This document shows, piece by piece, positions 24,701 through 36,751 of a stretch of DNA of 64,000 nt (positions within the stretch are counted from its first letter, which is position 1; the number at the start of each line of letters is the position of its first letter). A program made the translations under genes and the position numbers. The notes under the pieces are model-generated. The model did not search any database, had not been told where the DNA came from, and saw only the letters and a list, made by a program, of their open reading frames with translations. The DNA is from Ziziphus jujuba (Eukaryota > Streptophyta > Magnoliopsida > Rosales > Rhamnaceae). The stretch is from NCBI RefSeq assembly GCF_031755915.1, contig NC_083386.1:2328501-2392500 (forward strand), read 5' to 3'.

Positions 24701-25438
24701 TCAACTCCAGAGTCCAAAACGACTTCTGACACTGTTGCGAGGCTCAAATCTTCTGGCTTTTGCTAGTAACACGAGCAGTAACATAAAAGGAAAAAAAAGC
24801 AAGAAGAGGACGCCTGTAGACAAGTTGGTAATACCATTGCCAGGAACATAATAGTCGACCTTGAAGATGTTGTGGTTTTCTGTTCTAGGGATGACTGTCT
24901 TTATACCTTGCTCGAAAGCAAGAATCATCATGCAAAGTGAGATCTCTGTAACATATACTGTCCAAACAACTGGGAGTATAATAACTGCCAATATTCTTCC
25001 ACAAACCACGAGAAAAAGGTGGAACAACAAGGAAATAGAAGATACAACAAAAGCCAATTGATCATAAAATAGAAACCATTTGAATGCTTCACTTTGGTAG
25101 AGAACTGGTAGCCCTTGGTCGTTGTAACCACCGGGCATTGTGAAAGGGGCCACAAAAGTGGCGGCAGCTATTATTGATGATACCAGTAAATTGACATTGG
25201 AGAAATCCTTCACCATATTTCCAAAATGTTCTTCATTTTTATACAGCTTCTTCTTGTCTGATGATACCATTACCATCTTTTCAAGCTGTTTCCAGTCGGC
25301 TTCTTCGTTTTCTTCAACTTGTATTTCATCTTTTTTCTTTTCCTTACTCTCAGCTTCATTCGTTTTTCTTGTGTCCACTTTCTGTTCAGAACGTGGTGGT
25401 AAAACAATTTCTATCTCCAAACTCATCATGATCTTCAA
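24701..25438 (-). pseudogene. Ankyrin-PGG copy A, exon 3 (PGG domain)
   Basis: The exon begins at 25438 after GGTCCAG and stays open to a stop at 24701. It encodes a charged linker (KTNEAESKEKKKDEIQVEEN), then VAPFTMPGGYNDQGLPVL, the signature of the PGG domain (PF13962), and about four hydrophobic segments expected to cross the membrane. In ACD6/ITN1-type proteins this domain anchors an N-terminal ankyrin array, often in defence or salt/ABA signalling. This exon alone is intact, but exon 1 carries stops, so the gene as a whole is a pseudogene. The phase (0) agrees with exon 2. Confidence 0.85.
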
Positions 25439-25946
25439 CTGGACCACATGCATGTACGTAATCCATTACACTTTTCAATTATATCAATCAGCTTGAAAAT
25501 ATTTATTAATGCCAGCGCACATGTCTTTGGATGCTTGAAATTAACCAGTATTATAATTGGTTTCAGAAAGGAAGATTAGCATAGAGACAAGAAGTACTAC
25601 AACACTAAACATATATATAGATACACTATGATTAAATTATGGGGGTTAAATACATACATAAAATAATTTAACTATATATTGACATTATAAATAATGACCC
25701 TAAACCAAAACATTTCTTCCATAAAAAAGAAAAGAAAAAGAAAATTTTGAAATTACATAAATATTAGTATTTCTTTTCAGAATAATGAACGATCGAATTG
25801 CTTTATATAAATATAGTAGCAATGAATATATATATATATATATATGGCTAATGATGTATTATGTATACCATCAAATATTCTCTATTGTAAATCTGAGCCA
25901 TGCATTCATATATGGTTCTATTTCGTATGTGTGCCAGAAAACTTAC

Positions 25947-26485
25947 AATTTCAGCATCCTTTAGCTTCTTTTTTGATAGAATTATGTCAACAAATGTCTT
26001 TTTGTCCTTGTTTGTAGCTCCCTTGTCAATTCTTGAGTCATTTGTAAGAATTCTTAAAATATGGAAATCTCCTACAGTAGCGGCTACATGCAAAGCTGTA
26101 TTTCCTTCATTGTCTTTCAGATTTATAAGATCCTGAAATGCCATGGCCCATTCTAGGAAAAATTTCACCACCATTTCCTCGCTACTTTCCACCGCAATAT
26201 GAAGAGCTGTCCGACCGTGCTTATCCAACAACTCACAAACTTCTGGACAACTTTCCATCAGCACTCTAATGACAGCACCATGTCCTTTCTTTGCTGCAAT
26301 GTGAAGGGCAGACATGCCTTCTTTGTTCCTAGAGAAAGGAAGGCTCTTCCTATCTTTGTTCAAAAATCGTTCAGCAAGCACCTCGTTGCCAATATGTGCG
26401 GCATAGTGAAGAGGAGTCCATCCAAAGTCATCAGCTTGTTCTAGTGTTAAAGCCTGAAGTTTCTCCATAATCTGAAGCCCAAAAT
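25947..26485 (-). pseudogene. Ankyrin-PGG copy A, exon 2 (ankyrin repeats)
   Basis: Acceptor CCTATGTAG precedes 26485; the donor GTAAGT follows 25947. The 539-bp exon (2 bases plus 179 codons) is open and holds about four ankyrin repeats: DDFGWTPLHYAAHIGN, KEGMSALHIAAKKGHG, HGRTALHIAVESSEE and NEGNTALHVAATVGD, then IILSKKKLKDAEI at the exon end. Exon phases (1 in, 0 out) match copy B. Confidence 0.85.
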
Positions 26486-29400
26486 CTACATAGGAACCGA
26501 CAAATCGTAGATAAGGGCTAATAAGTTAAGGAAAGTATATATTTATATAACATATGTATTCAAATGCACTTCACTACCCATCTAACTTACATCGTTTCAA
26601 TTGAAGGGAGGCTAAAATGTTCAATTGAGATCTTCAATTTTTATTTTGTTTGCAACATCTAGAGAACTAAAAAATTGTTTAATGGTCAACTGAAAGAGGG
26701 ATACGTGCATCCACTTTTTGACTATTTTGTATAACATATAAATAGGTGGTAAAAATGGCAGCCAAAGATTCTATTTTTGCAGCCTCAAATATACAAAAAT
26801 GGCAGACAAAGAAAAAATTAAAAAAGGCTTAGGGCGTTGCCTTTAGTTACAACAATCACTTTTGGCTCTCTGAAATAATAAAAGAAGTATTCATTTATTA
26901 GAACGGCAGCGAAACTGGAAATTTTTGACCGCTCTTTTTCCTACAATTTCCTATATTGCAAAAAAAATTGAAAAGAGTTAATTTCATCCATCTTTCCAAA
27001 AGCTCATTTTAAATAAAGTTTGAATCCCTATGATTTAAAAATATCATAAATCTCCTTTCTAAGTCATTATATTCCTAATTGTTTCATTAACACTACACCA
27101 ATTAATATCATTCGCACCCCTTCCTATTTCTAAAACAAAGTTTTAATTTGATTTATTCTTTGATTTAAAAAATATCATAAATTTCTCTTCCAATTTTAAA
27201 AGTCATTAATTTTCTTTATTTATTGTTCCATTCATACCTCTTAAATATCATATACATCCCTCGTAAAGATGTTAGTTGTAATTTTTAAAATCATGAATAT
27301 TAAATTGTAATTTGTGAAAACCTTAAGAAGCAAGATGAAATATTGCCAATTAAAAATCAAGGGCTCAATTGAAAGATTTTAAAACATTAGGCTTTTGATG
27401 TAAATAATAAAAGTAGAAGGAAGTAAAGTGCATTTGATCTTTATGTGCCTTAATTATTGAACTCTAACATAATGGCATAATGAATTTTGACACGTTGTGA
27501 GCATACATCCAACCTAATTATGTTGAGAGCATATTAATATGATAAGTATTACGAATTGTCGTCTGTCAAACTAACTTTTTATTTTTAAATTATTATTTTA
27601 AATGACACCTTTAATAATCGATATCATAGCGACCTTACATTAGAGCATAATCCTAATAGAACATTATTAAGAATAATATTAATACTGTAGTTTAATACGA
27701 CACTAACGCAAGTTAAGGTTTTTTTTTTTTTTTTTTTAATCAAGACATTACACAAGTTTAGTGAAACAACTTTTTCTAAATTTTGAACCCCAAAAAAAAT
27801 AAATAAACCCCTTTCTTAATTATTGCAATTTTTTTTTTTTGAAATATTTGTCTTAGCAGGTGTTCTGCCCAAGTGTTAAGAAGGATTGACTTTTGGTCTT
27901 GTAATGACCATTCATGATCATGAGTAATATGGAAAAATAAAAGAACCAAATAGTTACAAATTCAGTTCAAATATTTCCCTTTTTTTAAAAAAAAATAAAA
28001 ATTAAACGGTTAGGGAGTAGATTTAATATTATACATCAACAAAAAATAGATTTAATATTATACATCAACAAAAAGGAGAAAAACTTGAAAGTTTTAAGGA
28101 GGAGGATTTCACTTAGAACTAGCTAAACCTAAGACATGGATATGTATTCATAATAGTTCTTACCACCATGCTAAGCCTACAAATACAATGAATAAATTCG
28201 TAAATACACTAACTCAAAATTTTAAAAGCTTTTGGACTCTATTAACCTTACATAAAAAAACATGAGAAATATTCAATGTGAGGGCAAATAAGGAAAGTTA
28301 TTAAATTTTTTTTTTTTAACTCAAACAATGAAGTTAATTAAGGCAACCCACTTATATGTGTATATATATATATATCAATCACTTTCTCACTTTCTCATCA
28401 TGATGTTTTAATAGATTTTTCATTAAAACTTTACTGATTAATTTTTGAATCTTTAATTGTTGAGATTTAAAAACGTATTTAAATTTTTATATAAGTTAAT
28501 TAAAAAATTAAAATCCTAAGATGATAAAATAAATTCTACCAAGATGCAGATTTTCTGCCTCTCTTCCTTGTCCCTTTTCCTGTCTCCTCAATAAGGGATT
28601 GCCACCTCATTTAAAAAAAATTTAGAGAATAGTATTTCCTCACTGTCATTTTCTCTTCCGTTCAACCTTTGCATTGTTTTTCTATCAACCCACAATATTT
28701 TACTTCTAACTCCTAGCTTTTTGATTTCTCATAATTGAATCTGCAAGTTACTTTTTAACTATATTTGCAAATCGTTTATGTTCTTTCTGTATTGCATACC
28801 ATGGTTTTTTTATTTTTTTAATCACACAATTCACACTCATGGACCATGGTTAAAACTAAATCAATCACATAATTTTAGGACATTTAGTGGCATGTCCCTC
28901 TCAGTTACTACATCAATGTTCTGTATGGTGGGTTTTTTCTTCCCCTTTATTTCTCTGTTTCCATTTCTTTTGTGGTTTTTCAGATATGGCTGCTCATTGG
29001 TTGGGATCGGCATGTGAAGATTGTGAGCAGATTTAAGATTGATGAGACCAACAAAATTTGTATATAGATAATTTAACTGATGAAGTAAAACATAAAAGGA
29101 AATCAAAGGGCAGACAGCATAATGGAAGAGAAACCAATGACAATAAAACTTATGTTTCCTTTTACATTTTAGATTATACATGTTCACTTTTAATTGAAAG
29201 AACAGAAAAAGAAACACCAAATGGGGACAGAGGATCTATGTAAACTCTATCATGATTCATATAAATTTTAAATGCATTTTTAAATCTCAATTTTTAAAAA
29301 GATCAAATGACATATAAATAAGATACGGATAAAAAAGTTAAAAAAAAATCTAATAAAAAATTAATTAATATCTATATATATAAATTTTACTATGCAGATA

Positions 29401-29535
29401 TCTGCATAAAAATTGATTATATAATATATACATGACATTCAATTTTCCTACCAACTTGATATTCTCGATTTATATAAAATAAAGGTTTTGGTGGGGAGAG
29501 CCGAGTGGACATTTTAATCTCCTATCCCTAACATC

Positions 29536-29575
<40 letters not shown>

Positions 29576-29728
29576 TGCAACTAAACGTAAATGTTTTAGC
29601 AACGGAAGAGAATGACAAATGAAACAAGAATTTATGTCTTGAAGGGAAAGAATGCTTTTACCTGTCTTTGCGATGTCAAGTCTACGCGAGCAAAAAAGTC
29701 TACATAAGACAGTTCTTCGCAGTAAATA
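26486..29728. other. Copy A intron 1, 3' part: no gene seen
   Basis: AT-rich intronic sequence. It contains T-runs at about 27719-27739 and 27831-27840, a short direct repeat of AAATAGATTTAATATTATAC near 28045, and a TA/GA microsatellite at 29537-29574. Frames at 28778-29243 are low-complexity. Confidence 0.6.
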
Positions 29729-31546
29729 TGTCAGGACCCGTCCAGAATTCCTTTCCCGGAACCCTAGACAAGCCCTGATCCCAGGGAAACCCTACCGGAC
29801 CCTCCAATGGAAAATCCAGCAGAGCCTCCCCTAAGGGATGGACCTACCACAAATTACCTGCACTGAAAACACACTTCTATAATCATCCCCTTATTCCTCC
29901 CGCAACACTACAAATGGTTCCACAATTTTCAACACTTCTCAACAATAACAACAGTCCAGTGCATAAATAAAACATAAGTGTCCCAATAGTATACAGAGCT
30001 TTAAGGAGTGCTAAGCAATAGAAATACAACAAGGATGAAATAAATAATACACTGAAATGAAAGAGTACAGGAGTACTTCTCGAAACACAACAGCAGCGGA
30101 AAATTGGTTCGCTCCGGAAGGACGTCTACCACCACTGGCACTTAAAAACTTAAGCGCGTAAATCAACTAAGATCCTCCTCGGGATCAACTCCGCCACTCG
30201 TACGCGCACCTAAACAACTACAGTGCACCAACCAAAAATATTAATATTTTATTCGGGTAATTCCCAAATGGGTACCTGGGGAGCGAATACCAAACGATAT
30301 CTAAAAGTTGCGAGTTATATACCGAATCGAAGCTCGAGTGATGAGGATCACTGATTCGGTCTTACTTTCCGGTGATCGGACCCGACGGGGTCGGAATCTC
30401 GTCGGAAAGCTTTTTAGGTTTCGGCTCCGCAATTCTCCCAAATCGTCACGAATTGGCGGAAACGGATGCCGGATTTGGGTTCAGGAGATCGAACACAGTG
30501 GACTGGGGCCGACCGGGAAACTGGGTACTCGCCGGAACAGTAACTTCCGGCGAGCCACCGCGGTCACCGGCAACCGTCGCCGGCGGCGGCGCGTGCGGTG
30601 GCCGTTGGCTGTGATTTTTTGCAGATTTATAGATCGTGGGGAGAGCAATCCAAAGGAATCGGCGGTGAGGCAAACGGAGGCCGGACGGCGGAGAAATCAC
30701 GGTTTGAAGATTTCCGGCCCCTCGCCGGAAAATGCTCCGATCCCGGCGCCTCGGTGGTCCGATGGCCGTGAAATTTGGTGGGTCGGCCGGACTTGAGGAG
30801 AGGATGAAGGGTGTCTGGCACGTGTGGTCGGAAAATGGCCGAAAATGGGTCAGTCGGCGGTGGAGGGAAAAACTCGCCGCCTCGATCCGGGCGCGTCCGG
30901 CGGCCGATCGCCATGAAACTTTGAGGTTTTGCCGGAAATTGGGAGGAGAATCTTGCTGGCCAGTGCATGTACAGTAGATCGACCTGAAAATTTGAAAAAT
31001 TTCGACGCCGGTCGGACTCTCTCTCTCCTCTCTCTCTTTCTCTCTCTTCCCCAAAATTTTTATCAAATAAAAGCCACTGTGTGACACTGTTCATGCCACG
31101 TGGACCAATCAGAAGCTGACACGTGGCATCACTGTGCACTTAGGCCAGATATAATAAAATAATACGGTATCCGACGAACTTCAAACGTCCATAACTTTTT
31201 AACCGAACGTCTGATTCAAGCGTGCCGCTAGTCTATGAACTCGTATCGACGAGTACTTCACAAGCATGCATGAGTCAAAGCTCATTTCCCCACAAATAAA
31301 AAGTCAACTCCGACACCTCTTGGACAGTTTGCACTTCAACTTGTTTTGCCCATAACTTTCAAACCGTAGCTCCGTTTTCGACGCGCTACTAGTCTACGAA
31401 CTCGGGGCATCATGCACTTCGCCACGGTACCCTGGTCAACTCGAAATTCCAACTGGAACAAAAAGTCAACTTTTGACCAGCTCGGTCAACGGTCAACCTC
31501 GATCAACGTGCACGGATTCCGGTGCGATTTGGGACAGGGTGTTACA
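29729..31546 (-). mobile_element. Short solo LTR, Tekay-like, with perfect TSD AAATA; lacks the intron-like middle
   Basis: On the minus strand it runs from TGTAACACCCTGTCCC (31546) to GGACGGGTCCTGACA (29729) and is flanked by AAATA (29724-29728 and 31547-31551). At 1818 bp it is about 1.2 kb shorter than its relatives. The missing part corresponds almost exactly to the segment bounded by GTGAGT and TAG in the other LTRs: here ACGCGCTTAAG is followed by TTTTTAA and then GTGCCAGTGGTGG (near 30130-30160). Frames at 30308-31139 are LTR noise. Confidence 0.95.
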
Positions 31547-31551
31547 AAATA

Positions 31552-32882
31552 AGCGAGCAAAATCGTAAAAATTTACTGTAAACCACAATTTAGTGAACCA
31601 TACTCTTCCCAAGTTAAAGATACAAGACCTATAAGGGATATTGGAAAAGGACAGAATCTTTAGTTCAATAACGAGGAATGAAAATTTTATTCGGATGGAA
31701 AGTTTATTCTTGGTTTTATCACTAGGTCCAACTTACAAATACATAGTTCAATAGTTCAGTGGTTTTATTTTTACCAATAAACTCATAAATTGGTGGCATT
31801 CACATATGGTCCTTTTAAGCAAAATTTGTTTTTTTTTTTTTTTTTAATGAAATTATAAATTTTGATTTTTGTATGTTTAGAATTTAAAAATGTGAACGGC
31901 AATAATTTTTATAACAATTTGATAAAAATGAAAATGGTAAAATTTATAAAGAACTTATTTTTTAGATAAATATTATTATTACAAATAAATTTGTAAAAGA
32001 AAAACTTTTATTTAAACTCTTTCATTTTTTGTCCTAATTATAATTAAATTCTATACTTTTGAAAAATTATCATCATATTTATTTAAACTCGTTAATTTAA
32101 ATCATTAAAGATCATAATTATATTTTTATAATATTATTAGTTAATTATAAAATGTCCATTTTTAACATTCTTTTGTTAAATTAATTAGTAAAAACTAATA
32201 ATTAGTCTACTTTGATAGATTTAGAATACTATAAGAAGTTTCATATTTTAATAATGATTTTCCAAAAATGTAGGATCTAATATAATTATGGAAAAATTAA
32301 TTATATTAGAAAAATTAAGGAATTTAAATGAAAATTTTCCTTTATAAAAAACTTATTACAAATAAATGATTTCAATTCATATGTATGATTAAATATCTAT
32401 GGTGGATACTACAAATAGAAATAATATAAAGAATTAATAATTTATTATATGTTGTTATAGATTATAAAGATGGCGAATAATATCTATCAGGCTAATACTT
32501 GTAATTAACAATCAAATAACAAAAACAAATGTTAATAAAAAAGACCATTTAGCGAGCTAAAGATGTAAAATGTAACCATTAACATTTTTAATAAGTTCTA
32601 TTAATTAAAGTGGATGTGAACTATGAATACATATATATATATATACATGTATATATATATTATATTTACATATATATAAAGAAAAAAAAATTATAAATAA
32701 ATATTTTCCATTTTGTACATAAAATAATATATACCACAAATGCAGAAAACTATCAAAATTTTCAACAATAAAACTAAAATATATTTTATAATTAAAAAGA
32801 GTAAATATGGGAAAGTATGAAAGGATAAAAGAAAAGAAATTAATGTCATAGGGGATCAATTAGTCAGTGATGATATACTAAT
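31552..32882. other. Copy A intron 1, 5' part: no gene seen
   Basis: Very AT-rich intronic sequence with TA microsatellites at about 32628-32690. The 84-aa frame at 32605-32859 is low-complexity. Confidence 0.6.
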
Positions 32883-33441
32883 GTCTTTTGGAGCAAATTG
32901 CGGCTGTGTGCAAGACATTCATGTTGTTCCTTCCTTGATAAGAGCACTTTGGAGCATTGCTTAGGATATACAGGGCAGCTTGGTGAAGGCATCTATCCAC
33001 CACCATGAAAAGAGGAGAGTCTCCTTCGCCGTTTACTATGGAAGCCAAATCGGGGTCCTCTTCAATCAGTAACTTGACAACCTCCAAGTGACTATGGCGA
33101 ACAGCTTCATGGAGCACTGTGTCTTTCTCATTATTCTCCATGGTCAATAGCCTTTTGTTTTAATCAACATCTGTCTTTCATGCCATTTCCACTAGAATTC
33201 TTACAGTTTCCAGGTGCCCTAATTTTGATGCAATGTGAAGTGGAGTGTTTCCTTCATTGTTTTGCTCGTAAAGAAAATGCAGCAGATAATCATCTTCTTC
33301 AAGTCGCCTTAGCTTCCTAGATATAGTTGCTATATGAAGAATAGTGTTGTTTTGGCCGCTGGATCTGATGTTGTCTGCATTACCAATCAGATTGTGGTCA
33401 CTTAATCCATCAATTGCAACATTATACAATTCACCATCCAT
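32883..33441 (-). pseudogene. Ankyrin-PGG copy A, exon 1 (two stops, donor lost)
   Basis: The exon is collinear with copy B exon 1 and has exactly the same length (559 bp from the ATG of MDG). It encodes MDGELYNVAID, NNTILHIATISRK, EGNTPLHIASKLGHLETVRI, KDTVLHEAVRHSHLEVV and MNVLHTAAI. Codon 88 is TGA (33178-33180) where copy B has Arg, and codon 94 is TAA (33160-33162) where copy B has Gln. At the exon end copy B has CAC|GTAAGT, while here it is GAC|ATTAGT, so the donor GT is gone. The 5' UTR is broken by a retrotransposon 26 bp upstream of the ATG. Confidence 0.9.
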
Positions 33442-33462
33442 CTCACGCTACCTTGCTAGATA

Positions 33463-33467
33463 TTTTC
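33463..33467. other. Left target-site duplication (TTTTC) of the composite insertion
   Basis: Copy B shows the uninterrupted site as ATATTTTCGATCC (minus-strand sense). Here TTTTC precedes the LTR, and TTTTT (46783-46787) follows it before GATCC. The single mismatch is a C-to-T change at the CpG of the original site. Confidence 0.85.
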
Positions 33468-34042
33468 TGTAACACCCCCTCCCAAAGTACAACGGAAATT
33501 TTCCAACTTTGACCAAGGTTGACTTTGACTTTGAACGTTGACCGAAAGGGTCAAAAGTTGACTTTTTGACTCGGATGGAATTCGAAGTTGACTGAGGTAT
33601 CGTTATGAAGTACACATTGGCACGAGTTCGTAGACTAGTAGCACATCGAAAACGGAGTTACTGTTTGAAAGTTATGAGCAAAAAAAGTTAGGTCCAAATT
33701 GTCCAAAGGATGCCGGAGTTGACTTTTTTATTCATGCAAAGTTGAGCTTTGACGCATGCATGGTTGTGAAGTACTCGTCGATATGAGTCCGTAGACTAGC
33801 GGCACATCCGATTTGGACATGTGGTTTGAAAGTTATGGACCTGTACAGTTTTTCAAATACTATATTATTTTAATATTATTTTTAAACGTGTAACGATGTG
33901 CCACGTGTGACGTAATAAATGTGACCATGTGTCACCATGTTGAGATGCCACATGTCAAACATGTTTAATATCATATTATTCTATTATTATTTTATATAAT
34001 AATATTATTTTTAATATTATTTAATTATTTTTAATTTATTTT
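33468..34042 (+). mobile_element. Host solo LTR, 5' part (interrupted)
   Basis: Starts TGTAACACCCCCTCCC and follows 20545-21107 closely, for example AAAGTACAACGGAAATTTTC and GATGCCGGAGTTGAC. At 34042 it breaks off in an AT-rich tract and the sequence of the other LTR subtype takes over. Its 3' part is at 44674-46782. Confidence 0.9.
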
Positions 34043-35116
34043 GAAGTGTAAACTGTCTAAAAGGTGCCGGGAGTTGACTTTTTCTTGTGATGTAATTGTG
34101 AGTTGACTCTTGTATGGTTATAAAGTACTCGTCGGTACGAGTTCATAGACTAGCGGCACGCTTAAATCGGACATCCGGTTAAAAAGTTATGGACGTTTGA
34201 AGTTTACCGGATACCGTATTATTTTAATGTTTTTGGGTCGTGAACAGTGAAATGCCACGTGTCAGCTTCTGAGTGGTCCACGTGGCATGAACAGTGTCAT
34301 GCAGGGTTTTAATTTTGAAAAAAACTCTCGGGGAAGAGAGAGAAAGAGAGAGAAGAGAGAGAAAGAGAGAGAGGAGAGAGAAAGAGAGAGAGAGGACCCG
34401 CCGGCCACCGGATTTTGCCACTGTTCCGGCCGAGTTACTGTACACGTGCCGGACAGAAAGCTTGCCCACCTCATTTCCGGCAAAACCTCCAAATTTCACG
34501 GCGAACGGCCGCCGGACGCGCCCGGATCGGACGTCCGAAGTTTGGCGGCGATTTTTCCCCTCCACCGCCGGCCACCGCGAATCGGCACTATTCCGGCCGA
34601 TATACAGTACACGTGCCATACACCCAGCATCCTCTCCTCAAGTCCGGCCTACCCACCAAAAATCACGGCCATCGGACCACCGACGCGCCTGGATCGGAGC
34701 GTTTTCCGGCGAGGGGTCGAAAATCTTCAAACGGTGATTTCTCCGCCGTCCGACCTCCGTTTTGCTCACCGTCGGTCCCGTTGGATTGCTCTCCTCACGA
34801 TCTACAAATCTGCAAAATTTCACAGCAAACGGCCACCGTCGGAAATTACTGTTCCGGCGACGGTTGCCGGTGACGTGGCGGCCCGCCGGAAATTACTGTT
34901 CCGGCGAGTACCCCGAAAATTCCGGCCAGCTCCAGTCCGCAGTGTTCGACCTCCTGAACCCAAATCCGACTTCCGTTTCCACCAATTCGCGACGGTTTGG
35001 GAGAATTGCGGAGCCGAAACCCGAAAAGCTTCCCGATAAAATTCCGACCCCGTCGGGTACGATCATCGGAAATTAAGACCGGATCTGTGATTAGCATCAC
35101 TCGAGCTTCGATTCGG

Positions 35117-35124
35117 TATATAAT
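35117..35124 (+). promoter_or_regulatory. Candidate TATA box of the LTR
   Basis: TATATAAT follows the GC-rich half of the LTR and is kept in relatives (GGTATATAACTCG in the 29729 LTR, GGTATATTACTCG at 21636). A transcription start about 30 bp downstream would put the donor-like AAGGTGAGT about 140 bp into the transcript. Confidence 0.45.
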
Positions 35125-35290
35125 TCGTAAATTTTAGTTATCGTTTGGTGTTCGCTCCCCGGGTACCCATTTGGGGATTACCCGAATAAAATATTAATAT
35201 TTGTGGTTTTGGTACTGTGGATGTTTTAGGTGCACGTGCAAGTAGCGGAGTCGATCCTGCGGAGGATCTTGATTGAGATACGTGCACAAG

Positions 35291-36452
35291 GTGAGTGACC
35301 CACCTTCAAATTAATTTTGGGGAATTTAATTGATGAATATATTATGTGTGAATTAAATATTTGGAATTTAATTTCTATGTGCCAAATATTTATTGGATTT
35401 ATTGTAGAATTATTTATGAATTTATTGGATTTAAGAAAATGCGAATTCTACAAATTTATGCCGTGTGGAATTATTTTATGGATTTGAGGATTTTGAAATT
35501 GGTGTGGTTTTAATGGTAAATTGGGTACGATTTGATTTTCAAATATTTCAAGGAAAATATTTGGTTATGTTGGTGATTTCAATTTTTATGAAATATGCCC
35601 ATAAAATATTATGGGATTTGATTATGATATTTCGAGAAATTATTTATGCTTGGAAAAAATGTGGATATTTGAATTGATGGATTTGGGAGTTGGTGGATTT
35701 GAAAATCATGGGATTTATGGTATTAATTATAAGGAAATTGTGGAGAATTTCCCGGTTCAAGCGGATGGATTATGCCCGCTATGCTTATGAAAAATGTGAA
35801 ATTTGTTTTATGATTTAAATTTATGGATTTTATAATTTTTAGATGCACCGTGCACGTACTGGTGTTCTGATTATGTGATATGGTATATGTGATATGGTTA
35901 GTGTGCACACGGTTGTGATTAGCGCGCAGGTGGGTGTGAGTAGCGCGCGGTTGATATTATGAGGGTGTCCTGTGGATGCCATCGGAGAGGGCGGCCACCC
36001 CCCCTTGGCCGGGACACCAGGTTAGCAGCGGCGCTGTGGGACGCCACGCGACCGTATGCCGGTTTCTCTCTATAACCTCCTGTCTGGCGGTACCTTGGGA
36101 CGCTGGGTACTGTTGGCGCCACTGGTATATAGTGGGTGCATCAAATGATTTTCAGAACTGTGTTTTAAAAATAAAATGTTTGGAAACTGAATTAGAATTA
36201 AAAATATAATTGTTACCGCTTCTGGTATTTAATTGATGTCTTGGTTTTCGGGAAATATGAATAAAGGGTTTTGTGAAAATGTTTTAAAAGGGGAACCTTT
36301 CCAACTGAGAGAATTGTAAGGGTTTTGAGAGAAATTATTATTTCCAAATAATTATTATTTATATACCTATTACCGTGGTATGATAGTGTAGAGTAGTAGG
36401 GTCGCTCACTGAGATGATTAGCATCTCACACTCTTAAATTCCGTTCCTCTAG
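35291..36452 (+). other. Intron-like segment inside the LTR (GTGAGT...CTCTAG)
   Basis: AAG|GTGAGT at 35291 and TTCCTCTAG ending at 36452 bound 1162 bp of AT-rich sequence between GC-rich flanks. The same pair occurs in the 3' LTR (43095-44256) and, with different lengths, at 21811-23341, 45193-46360 and 14352-12997 (minus). One relative (29729-31546) lacks this segment. Splicing itself is inferred, not shown. Confidence 0.45.
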
Positions 36453-36751
36453 GTACCAGGTTGTCGGTGTTCACTCGGAGCGGACTTGATCTTCCTCGCT
36501 GTATTTGTTCGTGCAGTACCTTGTTCTTCTTTTACTGCAGTTGTAATATTTCTTTCACTTTTGCTGTATTCTGTATTTTGTAGTACTTCATAAAGCTCTG
36601 TATACTGTATGGGACACTTAAGTATTTGTATTGCACTGGATTACTGTATTTTTATTTTGGAGTGCTGAAATTTGTGGAACCAGTTCGTAGTACTGTGGGA
36701 GGAATAAGGGAACCATTATAGAAGTGTGTTTTCAGTGCAGGAAATTTTGTG

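Noticed and set aside
30308..31139. Overlapping frames of 80-213 codons
   Set aside because: Inside the solo LTR 29729-31546; open only because of GC-rich composition.
33468..34042. Idea that the 5' LTR is a true recombinant between two LTR subtypes
   Set aside because: The 3' flank of the element (44674 onward) continues the same host LTR, so a nested insertion with a junction deletion explains it better.
34224..35100. Several overlapping frames up to 250 codons on both strands (repeated at 42028-42904)
   Set aside because: They lie in the GC-rich half of the LTR, including a GA microsatellite, are identical in both LTRs and have no domain.
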